Of a stretch of DNA of 64,000 bases, positions 17,276-26,217 are shown piece after piece. The position numbers were made by a program, and so were the translations under genes. Below the pieces are notes generated by a model that ran no database searches, was not told the origin of the DNA, and saw only the letters and a program-made list of their open reading frames with translations. Every line of letters begins with the position of its first letter. Positions within the stretch are counted from its first letter, which is position 1. Source of the DNA: Sphingosinicella ginsenosidimutans (GTDB lineage: Bacteria; Pseudomonadota; Alphaproteobacteria; Sphingomonadales; Sphingomonadaceae); assembly GCF_007995055.1 (NCBI RefSeq), contig NZ_VOQQ01000001.1, forward strand, positions 62,001-126,000, written 5' to 3'.

Positions 17276-17944
17276 ATGAGCGAACAGCTTACGCTGTCGG
17301 CCGAAGCGCGCGAACGGGCTGGCAAGGGAGCCTCCCGCGCACTGCGCAACCAAGGCCGCGTCCCCGCCGTCGTGTACGGCAACAATGAAGAGCCGCTTTC
17401 GATCCACCTGGAAGAGAAGGCGCTGATCAAGCACCTCAACACCGGCCACTTCATGAATTCGGTGGTGATGATCGACGCGGGCGGCAAGCCCGTGCGGACC
17501 CTGCCGAAGGACGTCCAGTTCCACCCGGTCACCGATCGGCCGCTGCATGTCGATTTCCTGCGCATTTCCGAACATGCCAAGGTCACCGTCGCGGTGCCGA
17601 TCCGCTTCGTCGACGACGAGAAGTCGAAGGGCCTGAAGCGCGGCGGCGTGCTCAACGCCGTCCGCCACGAGCTCGATCTCGTCTGCGACGCGGCCGAGAT
17701 TCCCGAAGAGGTGGTGATCAGCCTCGCCGGCACCGACATCGGCGATTCGATCCACGTCAGCCACGTGACTCTGCCCAAGGGCACGGAGAGCGCGATCACC
17801 GATCGCGACTTCACGATCGCGACGATCGTCGCCTCGTCGGGCGCCAAGTCCGAAACCACCGAGGGCGGTGAGGGCGGCGAGGCTCCGGCCGCCGCCGATG
17901 TCCCGCTGGTCGGCGAAGAGCCGGCCGAGGGCGGCGAGGAATAA
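17276..17944 (+). CDS. rplY: Large ribosomal subunit protein bL25 (CTC form)
   Basis: A 222-residue 5S-rRNA-binding ribosomal protein of the long CTC type. The N-terminal L25 domain has [20 protein letters not shown] and [14 protein letters not shown]. The C-terminal TL5-type domain has [19 protein letters not shown] and [19 protein letters not shown] (variant reading AVPIRFV). The last 40 residues are an acidic Ala/Glu/Gly tail ([20 protein letters not shown]). The ribosome site AGGAG lies 8 bases before ATG. It is paired with pth downstream, as is common in proteobacteria, with a palindrome in the 60-base gap. Confidence 0.96.
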   Translation: MSEQLTLSAEARERAGKGASRALRNQGRVPAVVYGNNEEPLSIHLEEKALIKHLNTGHFMNSVVMIDAGGKPVRTLPKDVQFHPVTDRPLHVDFLRISEHAKVTVAVPIRFVDDEKSKGLKRGGVLNAVRHELDLVCDAAEIPEEVVISLAGTDIGDSIHVSHVTLPKGTESAITDRDFTIATIVASSGAKSETTEGGEGGEAPAAADVPLVGEEPAEGGEE

Positions 17945-17952
17945 GCCCGATA

Positions 17953-17990
17953 CGGTTCGTCATTCCGGCTTTCGCCGGGGTGACGAACCG
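17953..17990. repeat. Short palindrome between rplY and pth
   Basis: A 17-base inverted repeat (17953-17969 against 17974-17990, 15 of 17 paired) around TTTC. The arms contain CGGTTCGTCA and CCGGC. There is no T tract after it, so it may be a dispersed palindromic repeat or an mRNA-stabilising hairpin rather than a true terminator. Confidence 0.6.
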
Positions 17991-18004
17991 GGCATTCCAT
18001 TCCC

Positions 18005-18580
18005 ATGCAGATCTGGGTCGGCCTCGGCAATCCCGGCGCTGAACACGCCATGCAGCGGCACAATGTCGGCTTCATGGCGGTGGACGCGGTCGCCGAGACC
18101 TGGTCCTTCGATCCCGAGAAGAGGGCCTTTTCCGGCTGGGCGCGGCTCGGCCGGATCGGCGGTGAGCGCATCCTCCTGCTCAAGCCCGCCACCTATATGA
18201 ACGATTCGGGCCGCGCCATCCGCGCCGCGCTCGATTTCTACAAGGCCGACATCGGCGACGTCACCGTCTTCCACGACGAGCTCGATCTCGCCCCGTTCCG
18301 CGTCAAGGTGAAGACCGGCGGCGGCACCGCGGGCCATAACGGCCTGCGCTCGACAGAAGCGCATATCGGCAACGCCTTCCGCCGGGTGCGGATCGGCATC
18401 GGCCATCCGGGCCACAAGGACAGGGTGCTGCGCCATGTCCTCGGCAATTACGCCAAGGCCGAGATCGAGCCGCTGACCGACATGCTCGGCGCGATCGCGG
18501 CCGAAGCCGGGTGGCTGGCGAAGGGCGACGATGCCCGCTTCATGAACGAGATCGCGCTGCGCCTGCGACAGGGCGATTGA
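18005..18580 (+). CDS. pth: Peptidyl-tRNA hydrolase
   Basis: A 191-residue cytoplasmic enzyme that frees tRNA from stalled peptidyl-tRNA. The opening MQIWVGLGNPGAEHAMQRHNV carries the catalytic His (RHNVGF). Further motifs are LLKPATYMNDSG, VFHDELDLAPFRVKVKTGGG, GHNGLRS and RVRIGIGHPGHKDRV. These motifs and the length match the family. It lies 60 bases after rplY on the same strand. Confidence 0.97.
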   Translation: MQIWVGLGNPGAEHAMQRHNVGFMAVDAVAETWSFDPEKRAFSGWARLGRIGGERILLLKPATYMNDSGRAIRAALDFYKADIGDVTVFHDELDLAPFRVKVKTGGGTAGHNGLRSTEAHIGNAFRRVRIGIGHPGHKDRVLRHVLGNYAKAEIEPLTDMLGAIAAEAGWLAKGDDARFMNEIALRLRQGD

Positions 18581-18715
18581 GCAGCCTTCCGATCCCTGCG
18601 CCCAATTCGGAATCGGCCGCGCGGCGTTCGTCGCGTCTGGGCGACGTTCGTCCCGGACCCGGAACAAGCGTCGCGAACGGATCGTAGCGGGGCCGTTCCA
18701 GTAAGGGAGAAGTCC

Positions 18716-19045
18716 ATGCGTAAGATGATTTCCGCCGCCATTCTCGCCGGCCTGCTCGGCTCGACCGCAATGCCCGCGCTCGCCCAGCATCGCCGCCCGG
18801 CCCCGCATCGCCCTGCCCCGCATCACAACTGGCGCGAGATGCAGAGCTCGCGCGGCCACCACTGGCGCCGGGGCCAGCGTCTCAGCATCGCCCAGCGCCG
18901 CTGGCGGGTGAACGATTGGCAGCGCCGCGGCCTTCGCGCGCCGCCGCGCGGCTATTATTGGGTGCGCGAGAACAACAATAGCGGCGACTATCTCCTCGTC
19001 GCGGCGGCCACCGGCCTCATCGCGAGCATCCTCGCCTCGCAATAA
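18716..19045 (+). CDS. RcnB-family periplasmic protein
   Basis: A 109-residue exported protein. The signal peptide MISAAILAGLLGSTAMPALAQ is followed by a His/Pro/Arg-rich stretch (HRRPAPHRPAPHHNW), then the RcnB core RRWRVNDWQRRGLRAPPRGYYWVRENN. It ends in a hydrophobic tail. RcnB proteins act in nickel/cobalt homeostasis in enterobacteria; the role in sphingomonads is unclear, and many copies are found. The ribosome site is AAGGGAGAAG. It is a single gene followed by a bidirectional hairpin. Confidence 0.8.
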   Translation: MRKMISAAILAGLLGSTAMPALAQHRRPAPHRPAPHHNWREMQSSRGHHWRRGQRLSIAQRRWRVNDWQRRGLRAPPRGYYWVRENNNSGDYLLVAAATGLIASILASQ

Positions 19046-19054
19046 GCATGATCG

Positions 19055-19085
19055 AGCCCCTCTCCCACGATGGAGAGGGGCTTTC
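19055..19085. terminator. Bidirectional terminator between convergent genes
   Basis: AGCCCCTCTCC (19055-19065) pairs perfectly with GGAGAGGGGCT (19072-19082), followed by TTTC. It lies between the stops of the RcnB-like gene and the convergent metalloprotease gene and can serve both. Confidence 0.75.
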
Positions 19086-19087
19086 AT

Positions 19088-21547
19088 CTACAGCCCCGGC
19101 CAGTCCTCGCCCTCGGCGCCGCCGATCGGCATGCCGGGCGGGATGGTCGGCAGGCGGCGCTGATCGGCCACGGCCGCGGCGAGCGCCTCGCGATCGCCGA
19201 GCAGCCGGGCGAGGCCGCGGCTCCAGTCCGCCTGAACGCCTGTGCCGGTCGTTCGGGCGAGGCTCGCGGCGAGCCGCTGGAGCCGATCCGACAGCGCCAG
19301 GGCGATGGTCGGCGACAGGGCCGGATCCCGTTGCGCGCGGGCCAGCGCGAGCGCCGTGGTCGTCGCGATCCGCCGCTGCACCGCCGCCTGCGATTCGCCG
19401 AGGCGATCGAAGGCGAAGGTCCGCTCGATCAGGCGGTCGATCACTTCGTGCGCGCTCGGGAAGGCCGGATCGGCCTGGCTCTGAATCTCCAGCCGGTTGA
19501 GGCGAGTCGGCGCGACAAGATCGGTGAGGGTCACGGCCGCTCCCGTCTCGGTCGCCGCCAGCGGATCGAAGACCGGGCCGCCGGCGGTGGGGATGAGTTC
19601 GATGTCCGTCTGCCGATCACGATCCCCTGCCCAACCCGCGCTGAGCTGCGGCAGCAACGCCGGCGGGACCGTCAGCCGGTCAGGCGCCAGCGTATCGAGC
19701 AGCGCGTCCAGCGCGCGCCGTTGGTCCGCCGCGGGCACGGCACGGGCCTCGCCATGGTCGTCGCCGATCACCGCATAGGTGAAATCGAATCCGCCGAGCA
19801 TCTTGGCGGCTGCTTCGATCTGGTAGCGATCGATCAACCAGATCGGCACAAAGACCCGACGAAGCTGGGACTGCGGATCGCCGGGATGAAGCGCCGCCGG
19901 TCCGAAGCGCTGGAGGGCGGCGGTCCGCACCGCCATCATCCGCCGCAGCTCTTCCACCGGATCGGCCCCGTCGTCCCACAGGCTTCCGAGCGGATGCGGG
20001 GAATCGGCCGCGCGCGAATCGTCGTCGGAAACGAAGCGCAGCCCGTCGCGCAGCGCCGCCGCCATGCGCTGGTCGCCCTCCGCATCGGTCCGCGCGCCAT
20101 AGAGCCAGTCGACCGCGAACATGTCCCACCGCCCGACGCCGCTGCCATAAGCGTCGGTCAGCGTCGGAGCGCCCGCGGACAGGCCGATGCGCGGCGCCGG
20201 ATAGTCCATCACCGAATAGCGGCCCTGCGTGCTCGCCGCGAAATTGTGGGCGAAGCCGAGCGCGTGGCCGACCTCATGCGCGCCGAGCTGGCGGATGCGC
20301 GCCAGGGCGGCGGTGATCGGATCGTTGGGATCGCCGGTGCCGGTCAGCCCCGCGCCGACCAGGGCCTGGAAGATCATCAGATCCTGCCGCACCCGAAGCG
20401 AGCCGAGCAGCACCTGTCCGCGGATGATCTCGCCCGTGCGCGGATCGGTGATCGGCTGGCCATAGGACCAGCCGCGCGTCGCCCGGTTCACCCAGTTGAC
20501 GACATTGTAACGAACATCGAGCGGGTCGGCGCCCTCGGGCAGCACCTCGGCCCGGAAGGCATCGACATAGCCGGCCGCGTCGAACGCCTGCCGCCACCAG
20601 TTCACGCCTTCGACCAGCGCGGTGCGGATCGGCTCCGGCGCCGCGCGATCGATGTAGAAGACGATCGGGCGCCGCACGGGGCTTCGCGGCGCGGCCGGAT
20701 CGGTCTTCTCCAGCCGGAACCGCGTTGCCAGTTCGTAGACCAGCGGGCGGCCGAGCGGCGCGTTATAATCCACCACCTGCATCCCGAAGCTGCCGGCGCG
20801 CGGATCGAAGCGGCGCGGCTGATAGCCCGGCTCCGGCAGCGCGACCAGCGAATGGCGCACGACGAAGCTCGCATTGCCGCGTTCGGGAACGATGTTGGCG
20901 ACGTCCGCCCCGGGCCGCTCGCTCGTGAAGGTGAGCCTTGCGGACAGCTCCAGGTTGCGCGGGAAATCGCGAACGAAATTGACGTCGGCGACGCTGAGTT
21001 CCGGCCGCAGCTTGTAATCGCCATTCTGCTCCTCGCGCAGTGCCCGCGCGATGTTCATGTCGTCGCGCACCAGGAACGGTGCGACATCGACGATCAGCGA
21101 TCCGCCATCGCCGACGGCAGCGATGTCTCCCATCCAGATCGTCGAATAGGCGAAGCTGTGGCGCACGCCCTCGATCATGTCCGGATCGCCGCCCTCCGCC
21201 CGGAAGCGGGGATTTTCGATCTCGGCGAGCACCTTGCGGCCCACGCGGCGGAAGATCAGGAGGCGCGCCTCGCGGCTCTGCGCGTGATCGAGGCCGAGCG
21301 GCGCCGAGCCGAGCCCGGTTTCCAGCGCGGTGAGGTAGATGAAGCGCCCGGAAATCCCGTCCGCGTCGGGGGCCGGCAGCGTCAGGTAGATATGCCCGTT
21401 TTCGCGATCGACATGGACCGGAAGCAGGCCCTGCTGCGCGCTCGTCCCCGCAAGCACCTGCGCGGCCGGGCGGAGCGCCGGCGGATCGGCGGCAAGCGCG
21501 GGCGCGGCAAGCGTGGTGGCGATCAGGAATGCAAGGTACGGCTTCAT
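19088..21547 (-). CDS. Zinc-dependent metalloprotease (DUF5117/DUF4953 type)
   Basis: An 819-residue exported peptidase. The start gives signal peptide MKPYLAFLIATTLAAPALA after an AAGGGGG ribosome site. The zinc site is HEVGHALGFAHNF (HExxHxxxxxH, metzincin-like), with a following VMDYPAPRI Met-turn-like segment. The N-terminal part has the DUF5117 features NGHIYLTLP and YFTALETGLG-like (YLTALETGLGSAP). It is probably periplasmic or surface-bound; the substrate is unknown. It is monocistronic, convergent with the RcnB-like gene and divergent from ychF, with 119 bases between starts. Confidence 0.88.
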   Translation of the reverse strand: MKPYLAFLIATTLAAPALAADPPALRPAAQVLAGTSAQQGLLPVHVDRENGHIYLTLPAPDADGISGRFIYLTALETGLGSAPLGLDHAQSREARLLIFRRVGRKVLAEIENPRFRAEGGDPDMIEGVRHSFAYSTIWMGDIAAVGDGGSLIVDVAPFLVRDDMNIARALREEQNGDYKLRPELSVADVNFVRDFPRNLELSARLTFTSERPGADVANIVPERGNASFVVRHSLVALPEPGYQPRRFDPRAGSFGMQVVDYNAPLGRPLVYELATRFRLEKTDPAAPRSPVRRPIVFYIDRAAPEPIRTALVEGVNWWRQAFDAAGYVDAFRAEVLPEGADPLDVRYNVVNWVNRATRGWSYGQPITDPRTGEIIRGQVLLGSLRVRQDLMIFQALVGAGLTGTGDPNDPITAALARIRQLGAHEVGHALGFAHNFAASTQGRYSVMDYPAPRIGLSAGAPTLTDAYGSGVGRWDMFAVDWLYGARTDAEGDQRMAAALRDGLRFVSDDDSRAADSPHPLGSLWDDGADPVEELRRMMAVRTAALQRFGPAALHPGDPQSQLRRVFVPIWLIDRYQIEAAAKMLGGFDFTYAVIGDDHGEARAVPAADQRRALDALLDTLAPDRLTVPPALLPQLSAGWAGDRDRQTDIELIPTAGGPVFDPLAATETGAAVTLTDLVAPTRLNRLEIQSQADPAFPSAHEVIDRLIERTFAFDRLGESQAAVQRRIATTTALALARAQRDPALSPTIALALSDRLQRLAASLARTTGTGVQADWSRGLARLLGDREALAAAVADQRRLPTIPPGMPIGGAEGEDWPGL

Positions 21548-21666
21548 GCTACCCCCTTTGTCGTGCGCCGACACTAAGCTGGCAAAGCCGGAGCGCAACC
21601 GCTAACGGGGCCGCTGATTTTTCCTCCTGTCGCCGCCGGTCGCGGGAGGATGTGGAAAGGGCGTTC

Positions 21667-22767
21667 ATGGGCTTTCGTTGCGGGATCGTCGGGCTGCCGA
21701 ATGTCGGCAAGTCCACCTTGTTCAATGCGCTGACCGAAACGGCGGCGGCGCAGGCGGCCAATTATCCATTCTGCACGATCGAGCCCAATGTCGGCCGCGT
21801 CGCGGTTCCCGATCCGCGCCTGCGCCGGCTCGCCGAGGTCGCGAAGTCGGCGCAGGTGATCGAAACGCAGCTCGAGTTCGTCGACATCGCCGGGCTGGTG
21901 CGCGGCGCTTCGACCGGCGAGGGGCTCGGCAACCAGTTCCTCGGCAATATCCGCGAGGTCGACGCGATCGTCCATGTCCTGCGCTGTTTCGAGGGCGGCG
22001 ACGTCACCCATGTCGAAGGCCGGGTCGATCCCGTCGCCGATGCCGAGACGGTCGAGACCGAGTTGATGCTCGCCGATCTCGAGAGCCTGGAAAAGCGCGT
22101 GCCCAATCTCGTCAAGAAGGCGCAGCAGGGGGACAAGGAGGCGAAGATCCAGGCCAGCGTCCTCGGCCAGGCGCTCGATCTGCTCCGCGATTCGAAGCCT
22201 GCGCGGCTCACCCAGCCCAAGGACCACGAGGAGAAACTGGCGCTGGATCGCGCCCAGCTGCTCACCGCCAAGCCGGTCCTCTACGTGTGCAATGTCGACG
22301 AAGGCGACGCCGCCACCGGCAACGCCCACAGCGCCCGGGTGTTCGAGAAGGCGGCTGAGGAAGGCGCGAAGGCAGTCATCATCTCGGCGGCGATCGAGGC
22401 GGAGATTGCGACCATGCCGACGGAGGATCGCGCCGAATTCCTCGCCGATCTGGGCCTTCAGGAGACCGGCCTCGCCCGCATCATCCGCGCCGGCTACGAT
22501 CTCCTGCACCTCATCACCTTCTTCACCTGCGGCCCCAAGGAGGCGCGCGCCTGGACGGTTGAGAAAGGGGCGAAGGCGCCACAGGCCGCGGGCGTCATCC
22601 ATTCGGACTTCGAACGCGGCTTCATCCGCGCCGAGACGATCGCCTATGACGATTATGTCGCGCTCGGCGGCGAGACCGGTGCGAAGGAAGCCGGCAAGAT
22701 GCGCGCCGAGGGCAAGGACTATGTCGTCCAGGACGGCGACGTGATGCTGTTCCGATTCAACGTGTAG
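21667..22767 (+). CDS. ychF: Redox-regulated ATPase YchF/Obg-like
   Basis: A 366-residue GTPase-fold ATPase linked to stress responses and ribosome binding. The start at MGFRCGIVGLPNVGKSTLF has the P-loop. The G2/G3 region is LEFVDIAGLVRGASTGEGLG and the altered G4 is YVCNVDEGD (family NxxE-type, which gives ATP preference). The C-terminal TGS domain runs LITFFTCGPKEARAW to YVVQDGDVMLFRFNV. The frame is open upstream, but that part lacks a good start. The 3' end overlaps the convergent lipoprotein gene by 11 bases. Confidence 0.97.
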   Translation: MGFRCGIVGLPNVGKSTLFNALTETAAAQAANYPFCTIEPNVGRVAVPDPRLRRLAEVAKSAQVIETQLEFVDIAGLVRGASTGEGLGNQFLGNIREVDAIVHVLRCFEGGDVTHVEGRVDPVADAETVETELMLADLESLEKRVPNLVKKAQQGDKEAKIQASVLGQALDLLRDSKPARLTQPKDHEEKLALDRAQLLTAKPVLYVCNVDEGDAATGNAHSARVFEKAAEEGAKAVIISAAIEAEIATMPTEDRAEFLADLGLQETGLARIIRAGYDLLHLITFFTCGPKEARAWTVEKGAKAPQAAGVIHSDFERGFIRAETIAYDDYVALGGETGAKEAGKMRAEGKDYVVQDGDVMLFRFNV

Positions 22768-23275
22768 CGGCGGCCGGCGGCGGCGCGGCGGCGGCCTCGC
22801 CGTCCCCCTCTTCGACGACGACTCGGGGGTGCGGCGCGTCCGCCGCGCGCTGCGCCGGGCCCTGAAGCGCGGCCATGACCGCGTCGGACGTCACGTGATA
22901 GCCGACCAGCGACGCGGTGCCGCCGGCGACGCGGAAGGTGAAGTCCTCGCCGAGATTGCCGCGCATGAAGTGCGATACATAGCTCAGCGAGACTGTCGAA
23001 CCGCCACCGCCATAATTGATCCGCCATCCGCGCGGCGTCGCATCTTCGTAAAGGCCGAGGCGGTTGTGGATGGCGCCGAGCAGCCGAAGGGCAGCGGCTT
23101 CCGTGCCAGCGGCCCGGAAATCGTCGCTGGCCGACGCATAGATTTCGTGGAACTGCCCGGCATCGAGGCGATGGTGAAATTCCGTCACCGCCCGTTCGGC
23201 AACCGCCCGATCCTGTCCGGCGGAGCATCCGGCAATCGCGAGCAGGACAAGCGGCTGGACGATGAGTGCCTTCAT
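22757..23275 (-). CDS. Lipoprotein, DUF4019-like, twin copy 2
   Basis: A 172-residue lipoprotein: MKALIVQPLVLLAIAGCSAG, with lipobox AIAGC. The mature part AVTEFHHRLDAGQFHEIYASASDDFR and the later NYGGGGSTVSLSYVSHF align by eye with the next gene (23377-23871), which shows AVTQFHQLLDQARYSDIYAATAPDFR and NYTGSGHLVTLHYTTQY. The fold is likely DUF4019/NTF2-like; function is unknown. The C-terminal tail is Ala/Glu-rich. It lies 101 bases downstream of its twin on the same strand. Confidence 0.75.
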   Translation of the reverse strand: MKALIVQPLVLLAIAGCSAGQDRAVAERAVTEFHHRLDAGQFHEIYASASDDFRAAGTEAAALRLLGAIHNRLGLYEDATPRGWRINYGGGGSTVSLSYVSHFMRGNLGEDFTFRVAGGTASLVGYHVTSDAVMAALQGPAQRAADAPHPRVVVEEGDGEAAAAPPPAAATR

Positions 23276-23376
23276 ATCGCCCCCTTTCCCGCTCCCGAGC
23301 ATAGAGCCGCCGGGCGGCGCGGCTCAACCGACCGGGGACATGCGTCCGGCCCGAAGGCCGCCGCGCGGGCTCCGGC

Positions 23377-23871
23377 CTATTTGCCGCCGGCCCCGTCGTC
23401 CCCCGCCCCCTTCCCGCCCTGGTCGGGCGCAGGCGCCGTGTTCGGATCTTCCGCCTGCGCCTGGCCGGCGCCGGCGCCGTCGGAGCTCACGCTGTAATTG
23501 ACCAAAGCGGCGGCGCCGTCCGCGACGCGGTAGATGAAGTCCTCGCGCGCCTGGGCGGCGGCATATTGGGTCGTGTAGTGCAACGTCACCAGATGCCCGC
23601 TGCCCGTATAATTGACCTGCCAGCCCGACTGGTTGGCGGCGCGGACGTTGCCGAGCGCGTGGACGCGCTGGAGGAGGTCGGTGAACTGGGCCTCGCTGGT
23701 CGCCTGCCGGAAATCGGGCGCGGTCGCGGCGTAGATGTCGCTGTAGCGCGCCTGATCGAGCAATTGGTGGAACTGCGTCACGGCGGCTTCGGCCGCGGTC
23801 TTTTCGGCGCCGGCCGAGCAGCCGGCCAGCGCAAGCCCGCCAGCGGCGGCCAGGATCATGTTTCGAATCAT
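23377..23871 (-). CDS. Lipoprotein, DUF4019-like, twin copy 1
   Basis: A 164-residue lipoprotein with signal MIRNMILAAAGGLALAGC and a GGAGGGGAAAG ribosome site. The central domain is a paralogue of the neighbouring 22757-23275 product, with the same spacing of FHQLLD, DIYA, DFRQA and a beta-rich C-terminal half ending EDFIYRVADGAAALVNYSV. The tail from about residue 135 is Gly/Ala/Asp-rich and disordered. Function is unknown. It is divergent from the pyrophosphatase gene, with about 67 bases between starts. Confidence 0.75.
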   Translation of the reverse strand: MIRNMILAAAGGLALAGCSAGAEKTAAEAAVTQFHQLLDQARYSDIYAATAPDFRQATSEAQFTDLLQRVHALGNVRAANQSGWQVNYTGSGHLVTLHYTTQYAAAQAREDFIYRVADGAAALVNYSVSSDGAGAGQAQAEDPNTAPAPDQGGKGAGDDGAGGK

Positions 23872-23938
23872 CGCTCTTTCCCCTCCGTGCGGACGCACGC
23901 TAACAAACCTGCCAGGCTGAAAGAAGGAGCGCGAAGGC

Positions 23939-25246
23939 ATGGGATCGGGCGACACCAAAGCGACACAGATGCCGTTTAGCGCGGCAAACATGACAGTCCG
24001 CACACGTTCCGGCCTCGCCATCCTCGCCGCCGCCCTCGCCGCCCTCCTGCCCGGATGCGCCGCCCAGCCATTGTCGCCGCCGGTCGCCGTGCAGGCTGCG
24101 CCCGCCGAGGCGCGCGAGCCGGTCACCATCCTCGTCTCGATCGACGGATTTCGCGCCGACTATCTCGACAGGGGCGAGACGCCGAACCTCTCCCGGCTCG
24201 CCGCCGAAGGCGCGCGCGCGGCGATGCGGCCGTCCTTCCCGAGCAAGACATTTCCCAACCATTATGCGCTGGTGACGGGCCTGCGCCCCGACCATAACGG
24301 CATCGTCGACAATACGATGGAGGATCCGCGCCGGCCCGGCATCACCTTCAAGATCAGCAACGATCAGGCGCTCGATCCCTTCTGGTGGGATGAGGCGGAG
24401 CCGATCTGGATCACCGCCGAACGCCAGCATGTACGCACCGCGACGATGTTCTGGCCCGGCGCGGAAGTCGCGCATGACGGGCTGCGTCCGTCCGACTGGC
24501 AGCATTTCGACATGAACGTGACCGGGCAGCAGCGGGTGCGCGGCGTGATCGATTGGCTGCGGCGGCCGGCGGCGATCCGGCCGCGCTTCCTCACCGTCTA
24601 TTTCGACACGGTCGATACGGCCGGGCACCAATATGGGCCGGACGCGCCGGAAACCGATGCCGCCATCCGCGATGTCGATGCGCGGATCGGCGAACTCGTC
24701 CACGACCTTGCCGAGCTTCGCCAGCCGGCGAACCTGGTCGTCGTCGCGGATCACGGCATGGCCGCGACCAGCCCGGACCGGGTGGTCCGGCTCCCCGACC
24801 TCGTCGATCCGGACACCGTTCATCTCGTCACCGACGGGCCCTATGCCGGCATGGATGCGCTGCCCGGCCACGAGACCGAGGTGGCGGCGGCCCTGCTTCG
24901 CCCGCACGACCATGTCCAATGCTGGCGCAAGACGGACATCCCAACGCGCCTGCATTACGGGACGAATCCGCGCGTCCCGGATTTCTACTGCCTGGCCGAG
25001 ACCGGCTGGCTGATCGTCAAGCCGGATGTCGAGATCCATCCCGGCGGGACCCACGGCTATGACAATGCCGCGCCGGAAATGCGGGCGCTGTTCGTTGCCG
25101 CCGGCCCCGCCTTCCGGGCCGGCGTCCGGCTCGAGGCGTTCGACAATGTCGATGTCTATCCGCTGCTCGCGGGCTTGATCGGGATCACGCCGCGCCCGTC
25201 GGACGGGACGATTTCGCCGCTGGAGCCCGCCTTGCGGACGCGCTGA
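23939..25246 (+). CDS. Ectonucleotide pyrophosphatase/phosphodiesterase family lipoprotein
   Basis: A member of the type I phosphodiesterase/nucleotide pyrophosphatase branch of the alkaline phosphatase superfamily, probably periplasmic. Metal and nucleophile motifs are ILVSIDGFRADYL (first Asp), FPSKTFPNHYALVTG (catalytic Thr), YFDTVDTAGHQYGP, VVADHGMA and HPGGTHGYDN. A lipoprotein signal ends LAALLPGC. The start at 23939 follows AAGGAG by 9 bases but gives a 22-residue polar lead; a start at 23990 (MTVRTRSGL) fits the signal peptide better but has no clear ribosome site. The substrate is not known. Confidence 0.88.
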   Translation: MGSGDTKATQMPFSAANMTVRTRSGLAILAAALAALLPGCAAQPLSPPVAVQAAPAEAREPVTILVSIDGFRADYLDRGETPNLSRLAAEGARAAMRPSFPSKTFPNHYALVTGLRPDHNGIVDNTMEDPRRPGITFKISNDQALDPFWWDEAEPIWITAERQHVRTATMFWPGAEVAHDGLRPSDWQHFDMNVTGQQRVRGVIDWLRRPAAIRPRFLTVYFDTVDTAGHQYGPDAPETDAAIRDVDARIGELVHDLAELRQPANLVVVADHGMAATSPDRVVRLPDLVDPDTVHLVTDGPYAGMDALPGHETEVAAALLRPHDHVQCWRKTDIPTRLHYGTNPRVPDFYCLAETGWLIVKPDVEIHPGGTHGYDNAAPEMRALFVAAGPAFRAGVRLEAFDNVDVYPLLAGLIGITPRPSDGTISPLEPALRTR

Positions 25247-25606
25247 TCAGCCGTGTGGGCGTCGGCCGCGACGCGGCGGCGCGCTCCTGTTCCCGTCGCG
25301 ATTGAAATCGTGCCAGTTGGAGCGTCCGGCCGTGTTTCGCGGGCCATGCCAGCTGCCGCGGCGGCCTTCCCAATGGCGACGCTGATCGTCGTTCCAACGG
25401 TGACGCCGCCGCTGCGCGTCGTAAACGTAGATTCCGGTCCCGGGATAATAATAGTCGCCGTACCAGCCCCAATAAGGATCGCCATAGGACGCCTCATAGG
25501 CGAAGCCGGGCCCGCCATAGCCGAACCCGCCGTCGCCGACGCAGCCGGAAAGTGCGGCCGCGGCAGCCGACATGGAAAGCGCGACGACAAGGCGGGGCGT
25601 AGGCAT
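25247..25606 (-). CDS. Small lipoprotein, Tyr/Gly-rich, unknown
   Basis: A 119-residue predicted lipoprotein: MPTPRLVVALSMSAAAAALS then GC (lipobox ALSGC). The mature protein is Gly/Tyr/Trp-rich (YGDPYWGWYGDYYYPG) and then Arg/His-rich (YDAQRRRHRWNDDQRRHW), a layout seen in many sphingomonad envelope proteins of unknown role. A GAGGAGATT ribosome site precedes ATG. It starts right after the stop of the convergent phosphodiesterase gene. No enzyme motif is visible. Confidence 0.7.
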   Translation of the reverse strand: MPTPRLVVALSMSAAAAALSGCVGDGGFGYGGPGFAYEASYGDPYWGWYGDYYYPGTGIYVYDAQRRRHRWNDDQRRHWEGRRGSWHGPRNTAGRSNWHDFNRDGNRSAPPRRGRRPHG

Positions 25607-25742
25607 GATGAATCTCCTCGATGGCCGACCGGTGGGGGCCGATCGGGACTGGGGCGCAACGAGCGGCGTCGGCGGACGGTTCCGGATTTGACATCGTTGG
25701 CGCGACCGCCGATCCCGCGCTCCGCAACCGGCGGAGGCGCAT

Positions 25743-26189
25743 ATGATCTATTTCGAAGACCTTGAGGTTGGCGCACGGACCGAGTTCGGCAGCTACGAGG
25801 TGACTCGCGAGGAAGTCCTCGAATTCGCGCGCAAATATGATCCGCAGCCCTTCCATCTTTCCGATGAGGAGGCCGCCAAGACCCATTTCGGCCGCATCGC
25901 CGCCAGCGGCTGGCACAGCTGCGCGATGACGATGGCGGTGATCGCCCGCTATGTCGTCGGCCACGAGCAAGCGGGCCTCGGATCGCCCGGCATCGACGAA
26001 TTGCGCTGGCTGAAGCCGGTCTATCCGGGCGACACGATCCACGTGTCCGGCACGATCGTCGACAAGACGCCGTCGCGCAGCCGGCCCGAGATCGGATCGT
26101 TCCGCACCGAAACGGTGGTGACAAACCAGGATGGCGTGCCCGTGATGCGCTTCACCTCGATCGTGCTCATCCGCCGACGGCCCGCCTGA
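25743..26189 (+). CDS. MaoC family dehydratase
   Basis: A 148-residue hot-dog-fold protein of the (R)-specific enoyl-CoA hydratase type. It has FARKYDPQPFHLSDEEA (the hydratase-2 Asp/His region), FGRIAASGWHSCAMTM and ELRWLKPVYPGDTIHVSG, all family hallmarks. It likely hydrates an enoyl-CoA in the cytoplasm; the pathway is not clear from neighbours. It is followed after 28 bases by a frameshifted glutathione transferase gene on the same strand. The 136-base gap before it shows nothing else I can name. Confidence 0.9.
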   Translation: MIYFEDLEVGARTEFGSYEVTREEVLEFARKYDPQPFHLSDEEAAKTHFGRIAASGWHSCAMTMAVIARYVVGHEQAGLGSPGIDELRWLKPVYPGDTIHVSGTIVDKTPSRSRPEIGSFRTETVVTNQDGVPVMRFTSIVLIRRRPA

Positions 26190-26217
26190 GCGCCCGAAGC
26201 GGAGAGGAGACCTCGCC

